The position numbers and the translations under genes are program-made. A stretch of 64,000 nucleotides of DNA from Oopsacas minuta (taxonomy: Eukaryota > Porifera > Hexactinellida > Lyssacinosida > Leucopsacidae). Position 1 is the stretch's first letter; each line of letters starts with the position of its first letter. This document shows positions 22,735 through 34,934 of this stretch, in pieces. A model generated the notes under the pieces. That model was not told the DNA's origin. It ran no database searches and worked only from the letters and a program-made list of their open reading frames with translations. The stretch lies in contig JAKMXF010000199.1 in assembly GCA_024704765.1 (NCBI GenBank), positions 372,001-436,000 on the forward strand, in the 5' to 3' direction.

Positions 22735-23640
22735 AAAACTCTTTATCTTTGATTTGCCTCAGCACTGTGGTGAATATGCCTTACAACCTTCGGAGCTTTC
22801 TGAATGATCTCACCAGCATCTAAGGCAAGGTTTTTGTGTGGATTTCAGACAGCCTTCAATTCCAAACTTGAGAAGGTATTAACTTAACCGTGTGACAACC
22901 ACAACGTGTATACACTGCTGAGTTTTTAGATCCTGCTAATTTGAAATAGGAGGTTTTCAATAATAATGCATTAAATCTTTTTATAATTTACTCTCGTACT
23001 AATCTTCCTATCTGATCTAGAATATTGGCAACCCAAGTATGGCTAGTGGCTGCATAAGAAGGATTTACATCGTCCAGAAATTGGCGCATACCTTCCTCTT
23101 CTACCTGAGGTTGTGGTCGTAGATCACGACATAGAACATTCAATACGTATGAAACATTCAGTCACCCCCTGTTCCATCTCAGTGAAGAGGCTTTATTGTG
23201 CTTGGCAATATTTGTTTGCGTAGTAACATGTAGTTGTAAACTGGTACTAACCTCTATTTCTTCTGTACAAATTTGAGTTGGCATTTTCTTTAGTCCAGAA
23301 AGATGAAGGTCAGTGATGTTATGCGTTGTTTTTAGATGGATTATACCAATGCTAGTGCTGTTGACAATTATCCCTTTGCAACTAGCTTACTAAATATATC
23401 TTGAGTTGGATCTGGAAATATAATTGGGTGGCAACGGTTGCAAATTATCTTGTTCTTTGACCATTGTTCATTAATCAGCTCAAAGTAATGCAACAAAATA
23501 TTGATTTTGATGGAATTGGGCGTGGTTTGCCTGGACTATGAGGCTGCTTCGTAAGTGCAGACCGAAACTGTATGTCCTCTGATGGCATCGTATTAGTTAT
23601 TGATTTGTTATGCAGTATCTATTACCGAAGAATGGTTTAG
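22735..23640 (-). pseudogene. hAT transposase N-terminal remnant (minus strand)
   Basis: Minus-strand translation gives a BED-finger-like segment (NKIICNRCHPIIF near 23400-23480). Near 23020-23160 it gives VLCRDLRPQPQVEEEGMRQF followed by LDDVNPSYAATSHTWV, the conserved block in which hAT transposases read RDL.P...VE..GF..F...L.P.Y. The catalytic core and C-terminus are absent; a family-C mariner begins at 22730. The 5' terminus of the same element is probably the repeat-rich end at 24810-25024, separated from the coding part by the foldback insertion. Confidence 0.75.
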
Positions 23641-23706
23641 TGTATGGTTGTAATGTCAGATCAGATATATAGAGTAAAATGGTTTAAAGAAATATGTATA
23701 TATATA

Positions 23707-24618
23707 CAGTCAAGGGACAAAAGTATTCGACCACACAAATATATTGTCATAAATTGTATACTCTTTCCCGCTCCTATATATTGTGTAGTCTATATTCGTA
23801 GCTGCAATCTAGTAATTTCCATAGAATAACGTATGTTTTTCAAGAATTTCAAAAAAATATTTTCGATTTACACTTTCTGAGGGTGTTAATTATGAATAAT
23901 TATTAGATAATTATTGATAATCAAATATGTGGTAATTCAAAGCCTATTAAGAATCTATAATTTCTGACTTGATATTTGAATTCTACGTAGGCGAGTTACC
24001 CCAGATTGAAATTTCCAATCGAATTGAACAACTTTTACCAAAGTTATAGAAGAATTCCAATTTGTGCCATTTGTGCCACCTTTTGCCCAAGGTGGCACAA
24101 GTGGCCGCTACCAAGAAGTTATTTTGTAATTCAAGGGTTAGCATAGTCAAATCATTCGAAAATAGTACTTTGACTTATTCCTCCTAACCCTAGTTGATTT
24201 CCTTGTAGTGGCGCTTTTTCCTGCCACCTGTGCCACTTTTTCAAAAAGTGGCACAAGTGGGACAAATTGAAATTCTTCTATAACTTTAGTAAAAGTTGTT
24301 CAATTCGATTGGAAATTTCAATCTGGGGTAACTCGCCTACGTAGAATTCAAATATCAAGTCAGAAATTATAGATTCTTAATAGGCTTTGAATTACCACAT
24401 ATTTGATTATCAATAATTATCTAATAATTATTGACAATTAACACCTTCAAAAAGTGTAAATCGAAAATATTTTTTGAAATTCTTGAAAAACATACGTTAT
24501 TCTATGGAAATTACTAGATTACAGCTACGAATATAGACTACACAATACATAGAGCGGGAAAGAGTATACAATTTATGACAATATATTTGTGTGGTCGAAT
24601 ACTTTTGTCCCTTGACTG
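23707..24618. repeat. 912-bp near-perfect foldback (Tc1/mariner-like MITE)
   Basis: The whole segment is one inverted repeat. The left arm from cagtcaagggacaaaagt runs to about 24150, and its reverse complement returns from about 24170 to 24618, with scattered mismatches and a very short centre near 24160. The arms include ggcgagttaccccagattga on one side and its mirror on the other, and gtgccac/gtggcac words near the centre. TA flanks both ends (23705-23706, 24619-24620). The end sequence and TA target resemble Tc1-type elements. There is no coding sequence. Confidence 0.92.
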
Positions 24619-24809
24619 TATATACTCAAAAGACTCTATAGTAAATAACAAAGTAAAAAGTATTTACAATCCTACCTTAGATAATTCCCGTTCACACGAT
24701 TGACAGGCTGTATTTACCAACTCTTTTATTTAGTATCTTAAATTACATAGTTATAACTTCTTAATAACTGTAATAGAAATTTATCAATGCTATATATTTA
24801 TGGGATAAT

Positions 24810-25024
24810 TTCGCATTATTTCAGCTAAGTCTTACGATATTCGGTTTACCTTACCGAATACGAATACTGAGAATATGCGGTTACCTTAACTGAATACGCA
24901 TGCTGGTATACCGTTACCGCAACCGAATACCGAATGCCAATATTCGGTTGGTAACCGAATTTTGAATGATTCATCAATTATTTTTCGGTTGAACCGAATA
25001 TTGAACTATTCGGTTGCAACCTTG
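24810..25024 (-). mobile_element. hAT 5' end with TTCGGT subterminal repeats
   Basis: Many short direct and inverted copies of accgaata/tattcggt end at cggttgcaaccttg, i.e. CAAGGTTGCAACCG on the minus strand, a hAT-type terminus (CA...TG). A related end of opposite orientation lies at 32765-33064. It is probably the 5' end of the minus-strand hAT remnant at 22735-23640. Confidence 0.7.
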
Positions 25025-28000
25025 GTAATTTCAACTGAATTATTAAATGTCGAGACAAACTGATGCTTTCAAAACATCGCTAAAATACGAATATTTATTC
25101 TATAATATGTTATTATACACGCCAATGATAATATATACCATATTAATAACAATTCAGAAGGATCGACACGAGATCCCTTGCCCAAAATCCATAATCAGTT
25201 TTGAATCCTTCAGTATAGCAGGCTATGGATATTCTTGAAATGTTTCATTCCTGGTCTTTACTGTTATTATAAAACTATCACTTTTTACTTACCAGGCTTC
25301 GATCGTTTATATTCGCCTATCAAAAGACGGCTTATTATACATAAGATCTTACAACTCATTTTGAATATTGAACCAGGGATGCACTTGTCCCTTGAACTGA
25401 AACTAATCAAATTTGTCTCCTGTTTGTTAATATCATCATTCCTGCGTATATAATGGGCATATATTTGTATTCAACATGCATTTTGCCATATATTGTCATA
25501 TTTTATACATTTCCCATTGCAATATGTCAAATAATATCAAACAGGTTATTAAATACCCATTAAAATCAATAAACAGTAGATACATTCTTATCTGCTTAAA
25601 GGCAACTACTATATTACGTTCACCTGCAGATAGCAGTATCAAAATACAGTCCCTCCAATTTCCCATTATATTGACCTATCTTTTGCGGTCACCTGCTTAA
25701 CACGCACGGAGCCACCATTTTTTGTCCCTTACTGTCGATAAACCAGTCTATATGGCCAACTACTATATCTAACGGCCGCATTATATAGAGGTCGCCTCCC
25801 ATAAGGTCACCTATTGACAAACCCCCTGGGTGCCAACATTAACTGCTTCCATTTTAGTATCTTCAATATCGGTCACTTGGCTTTAAGGCCAATTTCTCTA
25901 TCTCTCGATCATTAACATAAAGTTCCTATAACATTGAAGTAAAACAGTCAACCCCTCTATTGCTGCTACCTGTATATAACGGCCACTTTTACCAGTCCCT
26001 TTGATGACCGTAATAGACAAGTTTGACTGTATCTTGCTAGGTACAAACAGAAATACATTAATCAATCTACGGGATGTTGTAGCAGTTGTTTACCGAGATA
26101 CTCTTAGAAGAATTGGGCAAATTGAACTGTTTCAGTGCCCAAAGTACCGACTTTGAGTTTCGTGCTCATATATGTGTTTTGATAGTATGTTCTTTGGAAA
26201 AAGGACTGGTGCAGGGGATTCTCTACAACTGAATGTACCAATCCAGTAATCTTAGGCGAATAATTTCCATCTTGTCCATCCAGCCGAAGGATTATAATTA
26301 TCCATTCTACACACCTAATTTCATTCAACCAAATACATTATTATAATAGCTCTTCTTCTGAGTTTAATTACAGTGGAAGGATTAATACAAGGCTTTTTGA
26401 TATTATTTGTATTGCTAAGCAGTGGTAAGAACTGCGATTTTAAAAATCCCAAAAGGTGACAATGATGTCATAATTTGGTCATAGGTGTGAATTTCGTCTA
26501 AGGCTGGAAGTTGTCCCAACCAGGCCTAAAATATGCCTGTATGCTCAATATCAGCCCTGCGTTTTTCCTGTTTCTTCAATCAATTCTGGGCATGCAAACA
26601 TATACTGTTAACTCCGCTTAATAGAGACTCATCGATTCTTGCCCTTTCGTCCCGTTTAAGCAGAGTTCTCAATTTTCAAGAGTTTTTCGATTAATCTAAA
26701 GAGTATCATTTTTCTATTTTCAGTCTTAGAGTCCCCCAATTCAAGTTACCCACTCTATTGATGAGCAATTTTGAACAGAGTATAGTGGATTGAGAGAAAA
26801 TTCAAAATTATGCTAGGGAGTCGAAATACTCACCATATTTCACGATACTGGAAACCTGCAAACTATGGCTAGATGTAACATAAAATCATTTAATGAGATC
26901 CATATTCACATGATAATTTCCCCATTTGAAATGAAAAACACTGTTGCTGAAGAGTAAACTTCTTGAAATAGTCCTTTGGTATTCCTATAAATATTTTCTA
27001 AAATGTCATCAATTTATAAACAATTTCCTTTGTTTATCACTTTCATAAAAATCTTTCACTGCTCTACAAATCCAAACTCTTATACAAGTCTTATTGACTA
27101 AGGTTTGCTGTCTATTTCAATCCATAGTATTTCCCTAATAGTACGCCGTATGATTATATACTTCGAGGTTCCTTCAGGGGAGGGAGTATTCGAAGAAGGT
27201 CCACTTGCTATTCGAGGAAAAAGGTATCTAAATTCTGCCCTATCTATCAAATATTGTATTATTTTCTTCACATTTAAGAATTGTACTTTAGTTTCGACAT
27301 TTCTTTAATTGAGCCATAGAGTTTCATTACTTCAAGTGGAATCAATATTTCAAAATGTAACTGCCCTTCTTTTTTCTAAATTATTTCGTCTCACGGAATG
27401 CGTTTTTAGATTTGTAGTAATCATATTCTATAACAAAAGTTAGATCTATATTTTGGACTATGTAAGGTTATTCGATAGAACAAATTTTAGGTGAGTTCCA
27501 GAGAAGGGCAATCTTTGCCCGGAATACATGTATTTTATATTTGTAGACCAACAAATTATCAACTATTACACAGTGTGGAATTATGCGGCAATAGGTGAAA
27601 ATTTGACTTCGCTATTTACTAAAATATATGTGTGCACTCGATTTTACAATATTTCAAACCTAGAAATAGACTATTATTTGTACTTAATGAACATATAACA
27701 TGTCTAATCAAAGTCTCAAAATTTGGCTGAAATTTGGAATTGAAATCTTGAAAATCACAAATATGTATTCTTCAAATACTCATGCAATATTTCAGCATTC
27801 CTAGATCTGGTAATTCAAAATTTTTTCATTCTCAAGCACTATTACCCATATTTCAGCTCCTTAACCTACATTTTGGTCCCGATAGTTCAATTCAAGTAAT
27901 TGTGAGTTGAATAGCACAGTGTGGTAACTTTTCCTTATTTAGTTATTTCCAAGTATTTTAGACGATTCTGGCGTGAGGAATTCGATTTGTCTGTGCATTT

Positions 28001-28120
28001 AATGAATCGTCAATAATTTTAGCGAAAACGTCGAAATTCTCCTATTTTGATTTTCGCTTCATATTACCCATTATACATTCGCATGACATTATATTCATTT
28101 CAAATATTGATTTAGTTAGA
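25025..28120. other. Non-coding stretch with a pogo/Tigger-like terminus
   Basis: No exon or transposase recognised. Between about 25560 and 26029 there are repeated words of the type acagtc...cggccac, ending in gacaagtttgactg at 26029 followed by TA. Near 26605-26670 two more segments of similar style occur (cgcttaatagagac; cccgtttaagcagag). The rest is A+T-rich. Confidence 0.4.
25945..26029. mobile_element. Possible pogo/Tigger-like terminal fragment
   Basis: Starts acagtcaacccctctattg and ends aatagacaagtttgactg, next to TA. Both ends read inward as cagtcaa...ctatt, the usual form of pogo/Tigger termini. At 85 bp this would be a tiny internally deleted copy, or one end of a larger decayed element. 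No transposase seen. Confidence 0.4.
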
Positions 28121-28150
28121 TTGATTGTTGTCTACAGATTGTATTTGTTG

Positions 28151-29800
28151 ATGGCTGCCAGAAGAATTTGCAAGCTGTCACCAGATTCGTTTTACTATGT
28201 GTGCGGATACTACTTTGGACCAAGACAAGTCAGGCATAATATAACACCCGGTACAAAATTGTGTATTGCGTATTATGCTTATTTTGGTATGCCAATGGGT
28301 GATAAAGACAAAATGTTGTCTCCTCACTTCTTCTGTGGATCATGTCATTTGACCTTAGAAGGATGGCTACGTGGAACGTGAAAGTATATGTCATTTGCAA
28401 TACCTCGAATTTGAAGAGAGCCAGTAAACCACCATGATGATTGCCACTTTTGTATTGTAGATATTACAAAATATAAAGGAAAAAATAGAAAAAATATTGT
28501 ACCCAAACATTCCATTGTCTATTGCTCCAGTGTCGCACAATGAAGATCTGCCAATTCCGATTTCTCCTTTCTTAGAATGAACTGTTGAACCTGAGTACAT
28601 ATCTTCCAATGAAGAAGATTGTATCAGCTTCGACGAAGACTTATCATGAAAACCACACTTTCCTATTCAGCAAGAACAATTACACTTGGTTAGAGAATTA
28701 GGTCTGACAAAACCTGACGCGGAGCTTTTTAGATCTCGTCTCAGATAGTGGAATTTACTTGATCCTAGTTGTCTAGATATCTATCTATAGAAACGGCATC
28801 ATAACTTTGCATCTTTCTACAAATTTTCGCTTTCCAATCTTTGTGTTACTGTTCTGATGTGGATGGCCTTTTTAACGAAATTTGTGTGGAATACAACCTT
28901 CACATTGGCGTCTCTTCATTGATAGCTCTACAAGAGGCCTAAAGGGTGCTTTGCTTCACAATGGCAATGAATTTCCTACCATTCCGTAACTCACTCAGTT
29001 CATTTAAAGGAAAATTATGACAATGGGAAACATATGATGGAGATGATCAACTATTAAACACACAAATGGGATATTTGTGGCGACTTCAAAATGCCAGGAT
29101 TTCTACTTGGATTACAGGCTGGCTGTACAAAACATGCTTGCTTCCTTTGTTTGTGGAATGGTAGGGCAGATGACCAACACTATGGTAAAAATGATTGGCC
29201 CGTCAGAGAGGAGTTATTTCCAGGAATACACAACGTTATTCACAATGCTCTTGTTAAACCAGAGAAGGTTTTGTTGCCACCACTTCACATAAAGTTAGGG
29301 CTTGTGAAGCAATTCATCAAATCTCTGAATCCCGATAGTGATGCCTTCAAACATATACGTTCAATGTTTCCAAAAGTGTCTGAGGGGAAAGCAAGCAATG
29401 GAATCTTCGTTGGACCTCCAATTAGGCGGATGCTAGTGTTTAGCGAGGTAGAAACCAAAGTGAAAGTTGTTGAAAAGAGAGCTTGGCAAGCATTTAGGCT
29501 TGTAGTTAGTGGATTTTGGGAAATAGAAAGTCATAAAACTATGAAGAACTCGTTGATAACTTAATTGGGCAAGTTTTCAACATCAAGAATGTAGAATGTC
29601 ACTCAAACTACATTATTTACACTCACACTTGGGCTTTTTAGTCTAAATTTGGGAGATGTGAGCGAAGAACAAGGTGAACCTTTCCACCAAGTTATGTTAG
29701 TAGTGAAGAATACGTATCAGGGAAAGTGGGACGAACGTATAGGAGACTACTTGTGGTGTTTGATATGCGATGCTCCGAGTATACACAAAAGAAAAGGGTA
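28151..29800 (+). pseudogene. Decayed member of an unnamed multi-copy invertebrate protein family
   Basis: The start (MAARRICKLSPDSFYYVCGY, 28151) and the CGSC..TLEGW end of the first piece (to 28381) look like a Cys-based N-terminal domain. Later frames give LTKPDAELFRSRL (about 28707). A long open block at 29091-29564 contains LLGLQAGCTKHACFLCLWNG, DDQHYGKNDWPVREELFPG, LLPPLHIKLGLVKQFIKSLN and GIFVGPPIRRM. The end has EEQGEPFHQ and YQGKWDERIGDYLWCL (to 29800). I recall this order of motifs from predicted uncharacterised proteins that occur in many copies in invertebrate genomes. I know no established function. Several stops and frame changes make this copy non-functional. Multi-copy behaviour suggests a mobile or domesticated element. 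Confidence 0.7.
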
Positions 29801-30070
29801 AAAACAACATTTTAACTTAACGTCACTTTTACGTTATAAAGTATACTATTGATTATAATACTGTAAATGTCTAATTTTTAAGGAATGCATTCGTATTTAG
29901 AAGATTCCCTAGCATTTGTTTGGGGGATGAAATATGATATAACATGTATTTTGTATTTATTGGAGAAGTTTCGATTCTGATCTAACCATGGATGGATATT
30001 CACAAATATTGCTACTTGTGATATCCATGCGTCTTAAAGTAGTGGGGAAAAAACTCAAATTTCGATATCA

Positions 30071-31386
30071 GAGCGTTCAATAAGTCTTGCAGGTGATGAT
30101 ATATCCCAGGAATTAGTCAAGTAATGTATCAAACTTTCATTTGTTAGAAGCACATATAATTAAACTCTTTATACTGAAAGTTTCAAGCACAAATTATGAA
30201 TTTTTTGAAATAGTTACGCATAGTCAATTTATGCCCACTGTTGGATGTATGGCTTCAAGGGATGATAATTTCAACCTCAAATGGCTTGCTTACTAGGGTT
30301 TCGCACAATACTCAAGATCCAGCCCGTACAGATCTTCAGCGAGTTATAGGAGATATTGTGAGTGGATTGCCCTTCCAGATCTACTGTAGAGCGATGGGCT
30401 GCCAGTTTTAGATCTGGTGATGCTGATGTCACAGATTTGCCTGGATCTGGACGACCAGATTCCGCCACCACTTCAGAGAATATCACATTCATTGAAAGTA
30501 TGGTCATGGAAGACAAGTGCATTACTATCAATCAGTTAGAATAAAGTATAGAGATTTCATCGGAGCTCTTCATACAATTCTGACGACTGAGCTTGGCTAC
30601 CGATCGATTTGTGTGAAATGGGTCCTGCACAAGCTCAGTGAGAATCAAAGGTCGGCACGACTGAATATTGCCAAGAAACTCTTGGAAACTTATGAGAACT
30701 ACGATTCTAGACGCCTAACAGAGACTTTTACTGGTGAAGAGACGTGGGTGTACTATTCAACACCATATAGCAAGTATAAGAAGCGATCATAGGTGAGGGG
30801 CGACGAACATCCGGCGAAAATTCCCAGGCCCGACTTCAGAAAACCTAAGATTATGTTTACCATCTTCTTCAGTAGTCATAGAATTGTCTTGCAATTACCT
30901 TGTGAGAGTGGCAAGGCTGTTACTGCTACTTTCTTTACCGAGCAAGTGGTCCAAATTTGATTAAAAATATAGAAAAGTACCGCCCGAAAACAGGAACTCG
31001 AGGAATGAAGATTTTAATTGATAACGCCAGTTCCCATACAGCTAAGCTTACCAAAAATTTCTTGGATGTACAAGGGTTAGAATCACTTCCCCATCCACCA
31101 TACTCACCAGACCTAGCTCCGTGTAATTTTTGGCTATTCCCCAAGCTTAAAATCTACCTTCCAGGCAAAGATTTTAACACATTACAGGCACTCGGAACGG
31201 GCCTGTACCAGTACTTCAAATCCAACCCCAAAGAAGATAACAGAAATGTGTTTTACAAATGGGTGGAAAGGTTAAACTTCGTGTATCTGCATGAGGGGAT
31301 TACTTTGAATAAATAATATAGTGAATTAGTGTATATAGTTTTGTGTCATATTCTATGATATCACCCGCAAGACTTATTGAACGCCC
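30071..31386 (+). mobile_element. mariner element, family C copy 2
   Basis: Termini gagcgttcaataagtcttgc (left) and the mirrored gggcgttcaataagtcttgc (right), with TA at 31387-31388 and CA on the left. Nearly identical to copies 1 and 3. Sequence immediately right of it is hAT coding DNA, so it appears to have landed in a hAT element. Confidence 0.92.
30249..31316 (+). pseudogene. mariner transposase, family C copy 2, E-D-N catalytic positions
   Basis: It starts MASRDDNFNLKWLAY at 30249 and breaks soon after. Open pieces at 30362-30544, 30517-30792 and 30957-31316 lie in three different frames, exactly as in copies 1 and 3. TGEETW, IDNASSH and APCNFW give Glu, Asp and Asn at the catalytic positions. 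The stop after YKKRS and the two internal frame breaks are identical to those in the other copies. The C-terminus has a private one-base difference, ending EGITLNK instead of LCVSA. Confidence 0.9.
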
Positions 31387-31389
31387 TAG

Positions 31390-32400
31390 TAGCTGCTGAA
31401 ATTGATGAATCACAATACAAGCTATTTCAAAACAATGACCTAAGGTGGAATTCGACTCATGATCTGATTTGAAGTGTCATTAATAAATTTAAATCACTAA
31501 GGATTTATTCATTGAAGCATCCAGGAAAAAATAACGGAATTCAATTCTGCTAAAGAATAAGTTTTGATACACTGTTACGGGATACTTTCCCACTTTAAAT
31601 GGGTCACAAAAATATTGCAAGGTGATTACCCTACCATTTCGATTTACTATCCGTGTGTGAAACTATTGTTAATCTGTAGAAGATGTTCATCCATTATTAA
31701 TTATGATCTCGGGAGATCATAATAGTGTAAACTAGGTCGGGTCGAACTAAATAGCCTGGTTACAGAAGTACGTGAGAAATTCCTTGTTGCTGTACAAGAA
31801 ATGTTCGATACAAAATTCCCTATTGATTGATAGGCATGCAAGCTTCTAGGACCCAAGATGGAAGTCTCTGAGCTTTCTTGAAGAATTAGATAGAGAAGAA
31901 ATTAATATGGAGTTAATAAATGATTTTTGGCGTATTTGGAATGGAGAAAGCTAACTGAGGCATAAATTGGAAGAGATGGACAAAGTTCAACACCTCCTTC
32001 TCTTGCAGGAAATGTATCCAAGCTTAGTGAAGAAGTCGGAAATTTCTTGTTGTGAGCCGTCGAGGAATCAAATATAGTTGGAATCAATATTGATAATCAT
32101 ACAATTAGCATAGAAACTCTAGGATTGATTGCTAACCTTGAAGAGGAATTGAAGTACTACAAAGGATTGCCCAAAGTAGATAATAACTCTGATTCCATTT
32201 GTTGACGTGGTGGGGGAGAAAGGTGTAATTCCACAAACTTTAAAGACTAGGTTACATGTCCAGTGTTGTTCATGCAAACGTAGCATCCAGTGCAGCCGTT
32301 GAAAGACCATTTAGTACAGCAGGCAGAATAGTTAGCAGGGATAGAGTGAACACTAAGCCTCAACGCGTAGAGAAAATTCTATTGGCACATAAAAATTAAG
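31390..32400 (+). pseudogene. hAT transposase C-terminal half, broken
   Basis: Frames give FQNNDLRWNSTHDLI near 31430, the RWNST motif of hAT transposases. Scattered remnants lead to the dimerisation block at about 32265-32400, which reads SSAAVERPFSTAGRIVSRDR and VEKILLAHKN. Stops and shifts are common. The N-terminal part is missing: a family-C mariner ends directly before it. The matching 3' terminus is the repeat array at 32765-33064. Confidence 0.8.
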
Positions 32401-32764
32401 ATTTATGGCTGCAAGATGATTAGGAGAGAAAGAAATTTTTTCCCGGCTAATCTTGGATATTTAGAAAATCTGTCATGTGGAAAACACTCCCAAGTTTGCT
32501 TAATGAAACAAAATCAGGAGAAGCAAGGGAAATGGACCCCGAAGAATCAATTTTGACCACTAGATAACCGAACTTCGTACTAGTACTTGTCTCGCAATTT
32601 ATAAGTCTCCTAGCATATTACTGTAGCATCTAGCACATTATTTTTATAAGTGAAACAAGTTAAAGTTGAAAATTATAACCAACTACGCACTTGTTTATAA
32701 AATATATTGGATAATAATGTTCAAAATCACTGATTTAATGACTTAATATTATGATTATTATCAC

Positions 32765-33064
32765 TTCATTAGTATTTGTATTCGGTTGAAGCAACTGAAT
32801 ATTATCCATATTCGTATTCGGAATGAGTAACCGAATAGTTACGGCATTCGTATTCGGTTGAAGTGATTAAATATTATCAGTATTTGTATCCGGTTGAAGT
32901 AACCGAATATTATCAGTATTCGTATTCGGTATGAGTAAGCGAATATTATCAGTATTCGTATTCGGTATGAGTAAGCGAATATTATCAGTATTCGTATTCG
33001 TTTTAGTATTCGGTAAGACAGCTATTCATGAATACTGATATTCGTTTTGGCGGTTTCAACCTTC
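32765..33064 (+). repeat. hAT 3' end with about 36-bp tandem repeats
   Basis: From about 32905 the unit beginning gaatattatcagtattcgta and ending ggtatgagtaagc recurs head to tail about three times, preceded by more diverged copies from 32765. The array ends in cggtttcaacc, close to the terminus at 25024. These TTCGGT-rich repeats are probable transposase binding sites of one hAT family. Confidence 0.75.
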
Positions 33065-33378
33065 TAATTAACATATATATCAAAGTATTTGCATTTTAAG
33101 TTTATAATAACCAATAAATGATCAATATTTCCCTGACATAGAATAACTATGAAATTAGTATAAACTTCAAATCTTCTTAGTGTTTGAAATCTCGGCGTGG
33201 CTTACTATATTATACTACTATCTAAGAGGCAGAGACGACTAAAAAATAGAAGGCGAACCATGTAGAAATAATGATCGTTTCACTATTGTAGAAATATGAA
33301 GATAATACATTTGGTTGCCTTTTAATTTCAAATATTTTATTAATCAACTATGATATCAACCTTTCTCCTTTGAATGCA

Positions 33379-34678
33379 CAGAGTTAGGCATAAGTTCTGC
33401 AACAAGCATAAACTAGTATATTTCTTATTTTACCATAATAGTAGTTGAAATTCGTAATGAATTAGTGAATATACATACTAAGGATACGAAATTATTCTAG
33501 CACTTCGAATGTATTGCCCTTTGCTGCGATACATAGGCTCAATTGCTTATAGAAATTTTCGACAGCAACACGCAACACGTCCTCACTGATTAAATCCCAC
33601 TCTCTTCTCAAGGAAGACTTCAGACTTTCGACATTCTTGTGAGGCTTTGCACATACCCTGGACTCTAAGATGGACCATATACAGAAATCCATAGGGTTTA
33701 GATCTGGAGAAGAGGCCGGCCATTATTCAGTTGATATAAATTCCGGTACATTGAGTTTCAACTACTCAGATGTCATTTTGGCTTTGTGGGAGGGAGCGGA
33801 ATCTTGCTGGAACACCCAATGCGCGCCATTGAAGTGCTCACCAGCCCAAGGCTTCAATGCGTTCTCTAAAATGCTCTCTACATACACCTCTTTGTAAATT
33901 TTCACCCCTTTATCAATGAGCACCAGAGGTGTCCGACCATCAGAGGAAATAGCTCCCCAAACCATGACCGATGCAGGTTTCTGAGTTCGTTTAATTGTGC
34001 GTATTGATGACGATATAGACCTTCGATCTGGGGCAAGAATTCGACTGTTTTGGCGATTACATGTCATTTCTACGGTAAAAATCTTCTCATCGGAGAAGAC
34101 AATGCTCTGGTGCGTGCCACCAGTGAACCTTTTTCCCAGAATCAGACATTTTTCATACCTACGCATCTTATTCACCTCAGAAAGTAACTGTACCCCTCGA
34201 AATTTGTAGCATTTCAAGCCTAAATACTCTTTTACTATCCTCCCCATACTGGTTAAAATATTGAAGTCTTTTGCCATGCCTTGGATGCTTCTGACAGGAT
34301 TCTTCCTGACCTTCTCCCGGACGAGCTTCCTAACAGCAGGAGTCCGAACAGAATGAGGTCTACCTTTTCTGAACCTGTCCTGGGTACAGCCAGTCTCCTT
34401 GTAACGTTTGATTGTACGGTAGACTATCCATCTGTTTATGGACAGTATTTTTGATATTACGGAAGCTGACTTGCCTTCATTATGATACAAGATTATCAAT
34501 GACCGTTTTGCCTCTTTGTCCATAAATTAAAAAATTTTTCTAGTAGGACTCAATAGTCCAAATATTGTTTATAAAGATATTGAAGATAACATATGATAAA
34601 TAAAATATTCACCTAAAACCATTCGCAGAACCTCTAGCTTAATTTCAATTTTGTTGCAAAACTTATGCATAACCCTGT
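33379..34678 (-). mobile_element. maT-like (DD37D) Tc1/mariner element
   Basis: Inverted termini of about 27 bp: cagagttaggcataagttct on the left mirrors the right end, which reads cagggttatgcataagtttt on the minus strand. TA follows the right end (34679 region); the left flank is CA. It encodes one minus-strand transposase with only two nonsense codons. Confidence 0.88.
33492..34523 (-). pseudogene. maT/DD37D transposase with two nonsense codons
   Basis: The frame is continuous from ATG at 34523 to the stop at 33492 (343 codons), broken only by TAG at codon 254 and TAA at codon 267. The N-terminus has two helix-turn-helix units with a KGRPHSVRTP linker (residues 53-62). The catalytic Asp residues are 145 (IVFSDEKIF), 241 (FQQDSAPSH) and about 279 (SSPDLNPMDF). 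The last two have 37 residues between them, the DD37D spacing of the maT group. VMVWGAISSDGRTPL lies between the first two. No frameshift was seen, so it is either young or read through. Confidence 0.9.
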
Positions 34679-34934
34679 AATTGATAAACATGCACAACTC
34701 AATTATAATTATGTATTACCCTTTACAGTTGACTCCCTCTTAATTTGACACTAGTGACAGCTCTTTGAGAGAGGTTTACGGGAACCAATAGCTATAGTTA
34801 TATAATTAATATAATACTCATTCGTACCTTTCGGTGATTTAGTTACAACAAACATCGGAATATGTGTCCAAATAAGGTGAATTCAACTCGACATTATCTT
34901 TATCTTATCATACATAGATTATTCATATTCCTAG

